DNA of 6,969 nt, taken from assembly GCA_012520015.1 (NCBI GenBank), contig JAAYPD010000367.1, positions 1 through 6,969 on the forward strand, given 5' to 3'. The translations under genes were made by a program, and so were the position numbers. Under the pieces are notes generated by a model that saw nothing but the letters and a program-made list of their open reading frames with translations, ran no database searches and had not been told where the DNA came from. This DNA is from Methanomicrobiales archaeon. GTDB lineage: Archaea; Halobacteriota; Methanomicrobia; Methanomicrobiales; Methanospirillaceae. Of this stretch, positions 1 to 6,002 are shown in pieces; position 1 is the stretch's first letter, and each line of letters begins with the position of its first letter.

Positions 1-304
1 CGCCCATCCCTATATAAGAGATGATGATCTCATCCCCTTCAACACTGACTTTTGAGATACCTGCCGGAAATTTCGAACCTTCAAGGGCAAGATCGACCTC
101 TCCGGTCCGAAGAAGGAACCTGTTCAAAGATCCGGTAGTTCTGACGTCAGTTACGAGCGGTGACTGGGCATAGTGTTTTTTAACCCACATGGCACCGCCG
201 ATGCAGTCAAAGCATTCGATGAGCTCAACCCGGTCCCCTGCATCATCACTAATTGCGCAAATCCAGGGGTAATGGATTATATACGGCTCTGAAATTACAG
301 ACAT
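1..304 (-). CDS. Unrecognised conserved-looking protein, N-terminal 101 residues (partial)
   Basis: The frame is open from an ATG at 304 to the left edge, so only the N-terminal 101 residues are present. An in-frame TAA lies 24 bases upstream of the ATG, and GGAG sits 6 bases before it, so the start is well fixed. The protein begins MSVISEPYIIHYPWICAISD and contains a CFDCIGG motif (Cys31 and Cys34, plus Cys16). It continues with a mixed alpha/beta sequence rich in Gly, Val and Ile and no membrane segment. A Cys-x2-Cys pair could bind metal or be redox active, but that is inference. I do not recognise the family. The amino-acid texture is that of a real soluble protein. Given the neighbours, a methanogen-specific conserved protein is plausible. 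It is transcribed away from the DUF262 gene, with a structured leader upstream. Confidence 0.8.
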   Translation of the reverse strand, partial: MSVISEPYIIHYPWICAISDDAGDRVELIECFDCIGGAMWVKKHYAQSPLVTDVRTTGSLNRFLLRTGEVDLALEGSKFPAGISKVSVEGDEIIISYIGMG

Positions 305-340
305 TCCGGACTCCCGAAAATTTTCTTACCTTGGGTTTTC

Positions 341-365
341 TTGTTGGCGAAAATTTCGTCAACAA
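341..365. repeat. 25-nt near-perfect palindrome in the leader of the left-edge gene
   Basis: Left arm TTGTTGGCGAAA (341-352), centre A353, right arm TTTCGTCAACAA (354-365). Eleven of twelve positions pair; the single exception is G347 against T359. It lies 37-61 bases upstream of the ATG at 304 and just downstream of the candidate TATA box. A related A/T palindrome, GAAAATTTTC (316-325), follows about 15 bases closer to the gene. Symmetry and position fit an operator for a dimeric HTH regulator, or an RNA hairpin in the leader. No regulator can be named. Confidence 0.5.
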
Positions 366-382
366 ACATGGTGCACCAGAGG

Positions 383-390
383 GTATAAGT
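383..390 (-). promoter_or_regulatory. Candidate TATA box for the left-edge gene
   Basis: Read on the minus strand, this is ACTTATAC preceded by a purine/A-rich CCAAAGAT stretch that could serve as a BRE. Archaeal start sites usually lie about 25 bases downstream. That would give a leader of roughly 50-55 nt ending in the GGAG ribosome binding site, and would place the 341-365 palindrome across the start site. The box is only a fair match to the archaeal consensus. Confidence 0.3.
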
Positions 391-433
391 GTATCTTTGG
401 ATCAGAGAGTCCCTGAAGTCAGGTTCTTTTTAG

Positions 434-592
434 CCTAATAAAAATCTCGTACAAACGGTTTTTACCCGATCGCAGAGATTGCAAAGACATCTGCCGGAAG
501 ATATCTCATGCCGGGAAGCAGTCGTAGCAAGGGTGGTTTTGAAGGTAATTAAGGGTCTGACAGAGATCTCTGCCAGGTTTATTCACAGGTAA
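434..592 (+). other. Possible gene remnant, 52 codons, no good start
   Basis: This open stretch follows a TAG at 431 and ends in TAA at 590-592, overlapping the last bases of the convergent DUF262 gene. Its later part reads like protein: RLQRHLPEDISCREAVV, then a Val/Lys-rich helix-like tail ending ARFIHR. No ATG or GTG with a ribosome binding site precedes it; TTG inside it is the only weak option. It could be the C-terminal tail of a lost gene or simply chance. The rest of the 305-578 interval shows only the palindromes and promoter elements listed separately. Confidence 0.2.
561..572. repeat. 12-bp perfect palindrome just past the DUF262 stop codon
   Basis: CAGAGATCTCTG lies six bases downstream of the stop codon of the minus-strand DUF262 gene. 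It has no loop, so it is a poor RNA hairpin, but it could be part of a transcript end or a protein-binding site. A T-run on the minus strand at 440-444 is the nearest terminator-like signal further downstream. Confidence 0.3.
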
Positions 593-2684
593 GACACCAT
601 ACCTCTTCGTTCCATCCAACCAGCCGTAAAATATTAAGGCACATGTCCCTTATCTGGTACCTTCCAAACCTTGATTTATAAGAGTAAGGGCCAACCCTTG
701 ATTTGAACTTTGACAGATCATCAGAGAAATAACCCGGGTACTCCCTGACAATCCTGTCCAGCTTCTGTGGCTCTTTTTCAAAAATTACTTTTATCGTTTG
801 TTCCAGGACCTGGTACCAGAACCTGACTTCACAGGTTGAGCCTGCAATAGTCAGCACCGATGGCCTTGCTATCTTTGGTATCTCACCCTGTCTCATGCAG
901 GTCGCTGGTGTCATGGAAGGTCTGTCTTCTTCGGTATCAGAGACCTCGCAACGTGCCCATATTTTCACACAGAATGCAGCCAGAACACCAGAGCGCTGAT
1001 CGATCTGGTACCGTCTCCAGAACCGGATGTTTTTCATATTTGCATTTATTAACAGGTTATCAAGAGCATACCAGGCTTTCTTGACCTCAAAGTCAGCATT
1101 TTTAATTGATGCATTCTCCTGGGTGATTGTAAGGTTTCCAAGCCGGTGTAAAAAGTCAGCATGAACAGCCTGCCAGTCTGAACCAAGATGCTCTTTCCAG
1201 TTATCAGAGAGCGATTCAGGCATGATATGATCGATCATCCTGGTTTCAGATTCATCCTCAAACAATGCATATGAAGCTGCGGGATCAGCGCCCCTTGGCT
1301 GGCTGGCAAAGTACTCCTCCAGCCTTTCCAGTATAACAAATGCAAGCTCATTGTCAGAATCTTCTCTATAGAGATCGCTGTACCTGAGATGATCAGTAAA
1401 CTCGTCATCATCAGGAATATCGAAGGGAGACTGAAGTGATGCGATAAATGACCTTGTCTCTTCTGCGGTCAGGTACCCGTTTCCATCTGCTGCGCCCCTG
1501 CAGAGGATCTCAAATACTTCTTCATATACGGAGTCTGATCGCAGGCAGACCATCCTTCTGATCAGGTAACTCTCAATACAATTGATTATCTCCAGCAGCT
1601 CCTCATCTGAAAGGGGGGCGTCAGGGTTTGTCTGCCGGTCATTTGCCGCAAGAAGGATAAGGAGGAATGGCGCGGGTGAGCTATGGCCGATATTTTTTAT
1701 TCTTGCAAGGGACTTTTGTATCTCCTTCCTGATCAGGTTTCCTCCTTCATCCTGTTCTGGAAAGAGAATAAACCGGTAATAAACAGAAGAACGGCTGATA
1801 TCCTGGAGCAGGCTGCGGATTTCATCGGCAGGTGCCTGCTGGTACCGTCTCCGGATCTTTTCAAAGATCTCTCCATGCCTGATTATCCTGCCGTCCTTCA
1901 TGCAATAATGCCTGATAAAGGATGAAATAAGGGCCTGGTCATTGTTCAGCCTCTCCTCCATGGGTTTCCAGAACTGGTCATAATGTGAATCAGCATCTTC
2001 CTGGTTGTCCAGGTGGGCAAAGAAAAAGTTCCTTATAAGATCAGACTCTTCAAGCGGAACTCCACGGTAATTTAACGCCTCAAAGACCTGGTTTGGGTTT
2101 TCACCTTCTTCAAGCTCAATATATACCACGCAGAGATCTTCTGTTATCACCTGCTGAAGGGTGGCCAGATCCATGCCTGAAAACCGGTCCAGCTGCCACC
2201 AGAAATAATCGAAACATTCGACTATACCTGAATCCTGGTCAAAGACATAATCCTCGTCAAATATATGGAAGAGGGCGTTTTTATCCACTCTTGTGGGGAT
2301 GACCACATATCGCCCCTCACCGCTCCTTGGAGCATTCTTTAAAAAATCTGTTATCTGGTCGTATAGCTCGCTTAGTCCTTTTTCACGTGCAAATGCCCTG
2401 ATAACGGCAAGGATGATACTGATGGTTGTGATCCGCTGCTGACCGTCGATGATTATATATTTATCAAGGTTTTTCTCATACTCCCTGACGACCACGATAG
2501 AACCCAGGAATCTTGCAGCAGGTTTTCTTTCCTTGTCGCCTGACAGGGCATATTGTTCCTGTATGTCAGCCCACAGCTGCTCCCACTGTTGTCGTGACCA
2601 GACATATGGGCGCTGAAAAAGCGGGACCCTGTACTGTTTTGCCCCATTAAACAGGTCCCAGACTGATGCCTTGGTAGCTCTCAT
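579..2684 (-). CDS. DUF262/DUF1524 (GmrSD-like) nuclease-family protein, probable DNA defence
   Basis: A 701-residue protein with both halves of the GmrSD family in one chain. The N-terminal DUF262 part shows VPLFQRPYVW (20-29), the signature IIDGQQRITT (78-87) and the NPNQVFEALNYRG/PLEESDLI block (196-217). In characterised members this half binds nucleotide and drives the nuclease. A helical middle follows. The DUF1524 HNH-like part has MIDHIMPE (483-490; Asp485, His486) and RLGNLTITQEN (514-524; Asn517), with Asn529 in IKNADFEVKK. Residues 551-577 end the domain in the usual way (I..R...L...W). The last ~90 residues, from about 610 with RFWYQVLEQ (621-629), form an extra C-terminal domain I do not recognise. 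Known relatives (GmrSD, BrxU, SspE) restrict modified phage DNA; the target here is unknown. No methyltransferase or modification genes adjoin it, so a stand-alone type IV-like role is the best inference. The ATG is preceded directly by an in-frame TGA and lacks a well-spaced ribosome binding site. Confidence 0.9.
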   Translation of the reverse strand: MRATKASVWDLFNGAKQYRVPLFQRPYVWSRQQWEQLWADIQEQYALSGDKERKPAARFLGSIVVVREYEKNLDKYIIIDGQQRITTISIILAVIRAFAREKGLSELYDQITDFLKNAPRSGEGRYVVIPTRVDKNALFHIFDEDYVFDQDSGIVECFDYFWWQLDRFSGMDLATLQQVITEDLCVVYIELEEGENPNQVFEALNYRGVPLEESDLIRNFFFAHLDNQEDADSHYDQFWKPMEERLNNDQALISSFIRHYCMKDGRIIRHGEIFEKIRRRYQQAPADEIRSLLQDISRSSVYYRFILFPEQDEGGNLIRKEIQKSLARIKNIGHSSPAPFLLILLAANDRQTNPDAPLSDEELLEIINCIESYLIRRMVCLRSDSVYEEVFEILCRGAADGNGYLTAEETRSFIASLQSPFDIPDDDEFTDHLRYSDLYREDSDNELAFVILERLEEYFASQPRGADPAASYALFEDESETRMIDHIMPESLSDNWKEHLGSDWQAVHADFLHRLGNLTITQENASIKNADFEVKKAWYALDNLLINANMKNIRFWRRYQIDQRSGVLAAFCVKIWARCEVSDTEEDRPSMTPATCMRQGEIPKIARPSVLTIAGSTCEVRFWYQVLEQTIKVIFEKEPQKLDRIVREYPGYFSDDLSKFKSRVGPYSYKSRFGRYQIRDMCLNILRLVGWNEEVWCLTCE

Positions 2685-2686
2685 TC

Positions 2687-2867
2687 ATCCCAAATCCCTG
2701 TACAATTTTCACGTACTTATGCTTTACATCACCGGTCAGACAGGCGGATATGTTCTGATGCCACAAAAAACCATGTTCCAAATATATGCAATGGCACGCG
2801 GGACGATGATAAGTAAAAAAAGATTATGGTGCATTGACAGCTCCCTGGGAAAAAAGTGATTTGGGAT
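2687..2867. repeat. 181-bp segment bounded by 13-bp inverted repeats (possible MITE-like element)
   Basis: The left end, ATCCCAAATCCCT (2687-2699), matches the inverted right end, ATCCCAAATCACT (reverse complement of 2855-2867), at 12 of 13 positions. The segment lies between the DUF262 start codon, two bases away, and the end of ftr, and holds no convincing gene. The ends resemble terminal inverted repeats of a small non-autonomous element. No clear target-site duplication is visible (flanks CATTC and CATCC). If it is an element, it would carry the DUF262 promoter. The alternative is a pair of distant operator half-sites. Confidence 0.3.
2815..2855 (-). terminator. T-run terminator region downstream of ftr
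   Basis: On the minus strand, in the direction of ftr transcription, there are runs of six T (complement of 2850-2855) and seven T (complement of 2815-2821), 70-110 bases past the ftr stop codon. Oligo-T tracts are the usual archaeal termination signal. A small symmetric element, GGGATCATCCC (2863-2873), precedes the first run and could form a weak stem. Confidence 0.5.
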
Positions 2868-2924
2868 CATCCCGGGGTTTGCTATTTATCGCACATCTTA
2901 GTTATAAGCAGTCTCTTTGTCAAC

Positions 2925-3812
2925 TCAGAAGAGCTCTGCCAGCTTAAACTGGAATGGTCCAAGCTTTCCTTCGTAATTACCTGCGCTTATAAATGATACT
3001 CCAGGGACCTTTACCGCAGCCTTGATTCCGGCAGCCATGGCTTTTTTGACGGCTGCTTCGTCCACACCATTTATGACTATCTCATAGATGGATTTGACAC
3101 CCTCAGGGACCTTGGTATCAGGAACCTTGTCCCTGATGGTCGGGCAGTACTGTTCATTTGTGGTTGCCGGGATGGGGAACTTGTAGTTCTTTGCACCGAC
3201 CTTTGATCCGGAAGCAACGATGCCCCCCGCAAAGCTGGTGATGGTACCTTTCACTTCAAAGATAGCATCGGCTGCAGCTTTTGCGCCCATAAGAGCGGTC
3301 ATCTGGTTGTCAGCCATGACAAAGAAGTTACCTCCTGCAACCCCCTTGACCATCCCAAAGACCTCTTCACCGACATAGTCTCCTTCCATGATTGGGATCT
3401 TCCAGCACTGGCGCCCACCAACCTCAACCTTGGATTCAAACTTGTCACCAAAGAAGTGTATCTTAATGTCAAACTTCTCCTCTGCATCAGGCATGCCATT
3501 GAAGACCGATGTCGTTGCCGCGGTAAGGACGCATTCTGCTATGCGTTCCATGACCTGTTCAGGGACCTTCTTTTTTGATGCGCAGATGAGAATGGACACG
3601 CCTGGGCGCCCGTCAGGGGTTTCATCAGCACTGACATATCCCTCAATACCTGCCTCGCATGGACATCCTATCGCGGAGGTTGCAAAACCAGTCGCCTCCA
3701 TCGCAGCAGTCATTGCCCATTCACGGGTTACCCCGGTGATAATGACCCTTGATACCCATATCGGAAATCCTTCGGCAAATGTGTTATCAATTGGTACACC
3801 GTTCAGTTCCAT
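2925..3812 (-). CDS. ftr: Formylmethanofuran--tetrahydromethanopterin formyltransferase
   Basis: Ftr transfers the formyl group from formylmethanofuran to tetrahydromethanopterin in the cytoplasm, the second step of CO2 reduction to methane. The protein has 295 residues, against about 297 for known Ftr enzymes, and aligns by eye end to end. Recognisable blocks are the start MELNGVPIDNTFAEGFPIWV (1-20), EATGFATSAIGCPCEAGIEGY (39-59), TPDGRPG (65-71), KGVAGGNFFVMAD (156-168), GGIVASGSKVGAKN (196-209), ATTNEQYCPT (216-225) and the ending SAGNYEGKLGPFQFKLAELF (276-295). It looks intact and functional. The ATG is well placed: GAGG lies seven bases upstream. A weak TATA-like ATTATT about 40 bases upstream of the ATG (minus strand, 3847-3854) could give a short leader. 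The upstream zinc-ribbon gene ends only 80 bases away on the same strand, so read-through is also possible. The gene stands alone, apart from other C1-pathway genes, which is common in this order. Confidence 0.97.
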   Translation of the reverse strand: MELNGVPIDNTFAEGFPIWVSRVIITGVTREWAMTAAMEATGFATSAIGCPCEAGIEGYVSADETPDGRPGVSILICASKKKVPEQVMERIAECVLTAATTSVFNGMPDAEEKFDIKIHFFGDKFESKVEVGGRQCWKIPIMEGDYVGEEVFGMVKGVAGGNFFVMADNQMTALMGAKAAADAIFEVKGTITSFAGGIVASGSKVGAKNYKFPIPATTNEQYCPTIRDKVPDTKVPEGVKSIYEIVINGVDEAAVKKAMAAGIKAAVKVPGVSFISAGNYEGKLGPFQFKLAELF

Positions 3813-3892
3813 TACGGTTCCTCAGAAAGAAGTCATCTGGCAGACCAATAATGGTTGTGAATTCGATCTGGAAGAAGGGAGTATACTGGCAC

Positions 3893-4438
3893 TCAGTCCG
3901 TATCAATCCTGCATGCACGTAGCACATCACATCCCTGTATCGGCTGCGCAGGGTCAGCCGTGGTAACAAGAGTTGACAGGGCCAGCACTGAATCAGGAAG
4001 CTTTATACCAAAAAGGTCCGTAGACTGAACTTCATGGGAATGCGCCTGGACGGTTTTCCTTACCGTCCCCCGGTTAATGACAATTCCCATCCGGTTCATG
4101 AGAACTGCCGCATGTGAGAAGGTATGATCCTCTGACAGGGAGAGACAGAGATCTACAATGGGCGATCCAAACCTGCTCTTTTCATAAAAAGGCGCCCTGG
4201 CATAGCAAAGTTGGCCGCAGTCCCGGCAGTGAAAGCGCTTGACGTACACGTAGATGTGTCTCTCTCCCTCCGGAGAGTAAACGGTGGAAAAACGCCGTTG
4301 TTTCATATCATGGCTGACTACCATTCCCATGCAGTCTGGACAGGGGAGGGGTTTTGTGAACCTGACTCCCGAAACTCCGGTCATTGCCTGAAAGACAAGA
4401 TCAGCGATGATCGGGGAGATAAACGGTTGGCGACGCAT
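3893..4438 (-). CDS. Zinc-ribbon and HTH protein, transposase-like or regulator-like
   Basis: A 181-residue basic protein. A four-cysteine zinc ribbon is formed by CPDC (Cys33, Cys36) and CRDCG (Cys71, Cys74). A helix-rich part follows that looks like a helix-turn-helix: SEDHTFSHAAVLMNRMGIV (102-120), then INRGTVRKTV (121-130). Zinc ribbon plus HTH is the N-terminal layout of many archaeal transposases, but the DDE catalytic domain is absent. The C-terminal part (FGIKLPDSVLALSTL, 143-157; then IQGCDVLRACR, 167-177) is coherent to the stop. This makes a complete small DNA-binding family as likely as a truncated transposase; I lean slightly to the former. No GGAG-type ribosome binding site precedes the ATG, and 32 bases separate it from the upstream membrane-protein gene on the same strand. 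It lies just upstream of ftr. A direct repeat GACCAAT (3843-3849 and 4462-4468) brackets the gene. Confidence 0.65.
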   Translation of the reverse strand: MRRQPFISPIIADLVFQAMTGVSGVRFTKPLPCPDCMGMVVSHDMKQRRFSTVYSPEGERHIYVYVKRFHCRDCGQLCYARAPFYEKSRFGSPIVDLCLSLSEDHTFSHAAVLMNRMGIVINRGTVRKTVQAHSHEVQSTDLFGIKLPDSVLALSTLVTTADPAQPIQGCDVLRACRIDTD

Positions 4439-4470
4439 CTGCAGGATAGTACAATCAGCCCGACCAATGT

Positions 4471-4845
4471 TTAAACATACTGCATTTCACCAGGCCTTGC
4501 AAACCTTGTGAGAAGTCGCCATAACAGAACTGTCAATGTGCATGAGTATAGGAACTGCAAAAAGATGCTCCAAGGGATTTCTATGCCGAAAAATATGATT
4601 AGAGTGTAAAATGGAGTTATAATAGAGACGATATCCTTTTTTTCAAAAAGAAGCGCAAGAGCAGCTAACACACATGAACCTGCAACACAGCCCCAGATAA
4701 AATCGCCTTCATTTTCAATAATACCACCAGAATGGAGAGATAGAGAAATTACGATTCCAGCCCAGGGAAGAAGAAGTGACAGCACACATAAAACCTTTTG
4801 AAGCCGTGTCAGGTTTTGAATCGGGAAAATATCGATTATATTCAT
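4471..4845 (-). CDS. Small four-helix membrane protein of unknown function
   Basis: From the ATG at 4845 the product is 124 residues beginning MNIIDIFPIQNLTRLQKVLC. Four hydrophobic segments lie at about 17-37, 48-67, 72-91 and 93-114, with short charged connections (ENEGD at 44-48, EKKD at 68-71) and a basic tail. This is an integral cytoplasmic-membrane protein with no motif I recognise. The frame stays open upstream to a GTG at 5031, which would add 62 residues. That extension is polar and irregular, has no membrane segment, and would run the gene to within 80 bases of fdhC, so I prefer the ATG. Neither start has a good ribosome binding site. The stop codon lies inside the 12-bp palindrome ATGTTTAAACAT (4467-4478). 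The zinc-ribbon gene follows 32 bases downstream on the same strand, so the two may be cotranscribed. Confidence 0.6.
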   Translation of the reverse strand: MNIIDIFPIQNLTRLQKVLCVLSLLLPWAGIVISLSLHSGGIIENEGDFIWGCVAGSCVLAALALLFEKKDIVSIITPFYTLIIFFGIEIPWSIFLQFLYSCTLTVLLWRLLTRFARPGEMQYV

Positions 4846-5029
4846 CACTATTATGTTGTGACCGGATGGGTGATGAATTGTCCGGAATATGATGAAAAAT
4901 GCCCTCCGGCAATCACCGATGAAGGTGTCACTTTCAGTACTATAGAAATGAAAGCGCCAAATTGTGATTATTTTTTGAAATCCCCTGTAATTTGCCTCAG
5001 GAGCATTTTCAAAAGTGTTTAATACTATC

Positions 5030-5043
5030 ACAAAATACTTAAT
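5030..5043 (+). promoter_or_regulatory. Candidate BRE/TATA promoter of fdhC
   Basis: ACAAAAT followed by ACTTAATG (TATA-like part 5036-5043) gives an A-rich BRE-like element before an AT box. A start about 25 bases downstream would fall near 5065, leaving a leader of about 45 nt ending in the AAGGTG ribosome binding site (5095-5100, nine bases before the ATG). The box deviates from TTTATATA, so the exact element is uncertain. Confidence 0.35.
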
Positions 5044-5049
5044 GTTTAA

Positions 5050-5084
5050 GCCTGTTAGGCAAGTTGTGTGGCCTTGATACAGGC
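5050..5084. repeat. Interleaved GCCT/AGGC inverted repeats between fdhC promoter and start codon
   Basis: GCCTGTTAGGC (5050-5060) and GCCTTGATACAGGC (5071-5084) are each small inverted repeats. In addition, GCCTGT (5050-5055) pairs exactly with ACAGGC (5079-5084). The outer 6-bp pairing excludes both inner stems. The array lies 26-60 bases upstream of the fdhC ATG, at or just after the expected transcription start, where an operator or leader switch would act. fdhA has a reversed relative at AAGGC-TTATCT-GCCTT (6719-6734). Confidence 0.4.
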
Positions 5085-5109
5085 AGACTCTGTGAAGGTG
5101 TAATTAACT

Positions 5110-5982
5110 ATGGTATTTCATCCACCCGTACAAATAGTTGCAAAGGGTTCAGGAGCGGGGCAGTATAAGTGCGGTCTGCCGGCATGGAACATGATTGTTC
5201 GTGGGTTCATGTCAGGGGCATACATCGCCATGGGAGCGGCCCTGGCAACAGTCTGTTCAACCGCAGTTGCAGATAACCTCGGTGCAGGTTTTGGTCAGCT
5301 CATTCTGGGAGCGGTGTTCCCTGTCGGTCTTATTATTACCGTCCTTACTGGTGCAGAACTCTTTACCGGAGACGCAATGCTTGCACCACTTGCAGCCTTC
5401 CATAACAAGGTGACTTGGGCCAAAGTCTTAAATCTCTGGGTCTGGGTTTACATAGGAAACCTGATCGGTTCGATCTTCTTTGCATATATCATGGCCAATG
5501 GTCCGTTTGTCTCATTTAATGCAGCAGGACTGGCAACCGTTAATGCATTTGGTTTAAGGGCTGTTACTATCGGACTTGCAAAAACGAGTTATGTTGGCGG
5601 AATGGGATTCTATTCTGCACTATTGAAAGGACTTGGTTGTAACTGGCTTGTTAACCTTGCCATTCTGCTTGGTATCTGTGCAGATGATGCAATTGGAAAA
5701 TTCTTCGGTATCTGGTTCCCGATCATGGCTTTCGTATCAATCGGATTTGAACACAGTGTTGCCAACATGTACTTCATACCCGCAGGTATACTGACGTCAG
5801 GTTACCTGAATGCAGAACAGGTTGCAACATTCACCGCTGAAAAACTTGCGTCATTAAACTGGGTTTCGATGTGGACCAGCAACATTATTCCTGTCACCAT
5901 TGGTAACATCATCGGTGGAATGATCTTTGTCGGTGTTATATACTGGGTAGCTTTCAAGAAAGAAATCGAAGCACTTGAGTAA
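5110..5982 (+). CDS. fdhC: Formate channel/transporter of the FNT family, FdhC
   Basis: A 290-residue polytopic membrane protein that would carry formate across the cytoplasmic membrane for the formate dehydrogenase encoded downstream. Family signatures are GAELFTGD (81-88), GLGCNWLVNLA (174-184) and FEHSVANMYFIPAG (213-226), where His215 matches the conserved pore histidine of FNT channels. Hydrophobic segments are spaced as expected for six helices, with the P-loop-like breaks of the family. The length is normal for FdhC and nothing appears broken. Start choice is firm: AAGGTG lies nine bases before the ATG and the N-terminal FHPPVQIV stretch resembles other methanogen FdhC proteins. Linkage fdhC-fdhA is known in formate-using methanogens. 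Here an extra gene and a separate promoter lie between them, so fdhC can be controlled independently. A T-run (5997-6002) just past its stop may end part of the transcripts. Confidence 0.95.
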   Translation: MVFHPPVQIVAKGSGAGQYKCGLPAWNMIVRGFMSGAYIAMGAALATVCSTAVADNLGAGFGQLILGAVFPVGLIITVLTGAELFTGDAMLAPLAAFHNKVTWAKVLNLWVWVYIGNLIGSIFFAYIMANGPFVSFNAAGLATVNAFGLRAVTIGLAKTSYVGGMGFYSALLKGLGCNWLVNLAILLGICADDAIGKFFGIWFPIMAFVSIGFEHSVANMYFIPAGILTSGYLNAEQVATFTAEKLASLNWVSMWTSNIIPVTIGNIIGGMIFVGVIYWVAFKKEIEALE

Positions 5983-6002
5983 TTTAACACCCTATCTTTT
6001 TT

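Noticed and set aside
253..438. 61-codon plus-strand frame starting with TTG
   Set aside because: It overlaps the well-supported minus-strand gene start and its palindrome, has no ribosome binding site, and its translation resembles nothing.
2719..2859. Small plus-strand frame of 46 codons in the intergenic region
   Set aside because: No ribosome binding site, unconvincing composition, and it lies inside the inverted-repeat segment and over the ftr terminator T-runs.
3388..3966. 192-codon plus-strand frame antisense to ftr
   Set aside because: It is the shadow of ftr and of the zinc-ribbon gene end; ftr is certain on the other strand.
3787..3969. Minus-strand frame that could continue the zinc-ribbon protein by frameshift
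   Set aside because: It overlaps the ftr start, shows no catalytic motif, and the annotated frame ends coherently.
4798..5022. Plus-strand 74-codon frame opposite the membrane-protein gene
   Set aside because: No start signal; it runs opposite the membrane-protein gene and its upstream region, and the product is unrecognised.
4846..5031. 62-residue N-terminal extension of the membrane protein from GTG at 5031
   Set aside because: Polar, irregular sequence with no ribosome binding site; the ATG at 4845 gives a compact four-helix protein.
141..5800. CTGACGTCAG occurring at 141-150 and 5791-5800
   Set aside because: Both copies lie within coding sequence and are explained by codon use; two copies of a 10-mer palindrome are not enough to claim a site.
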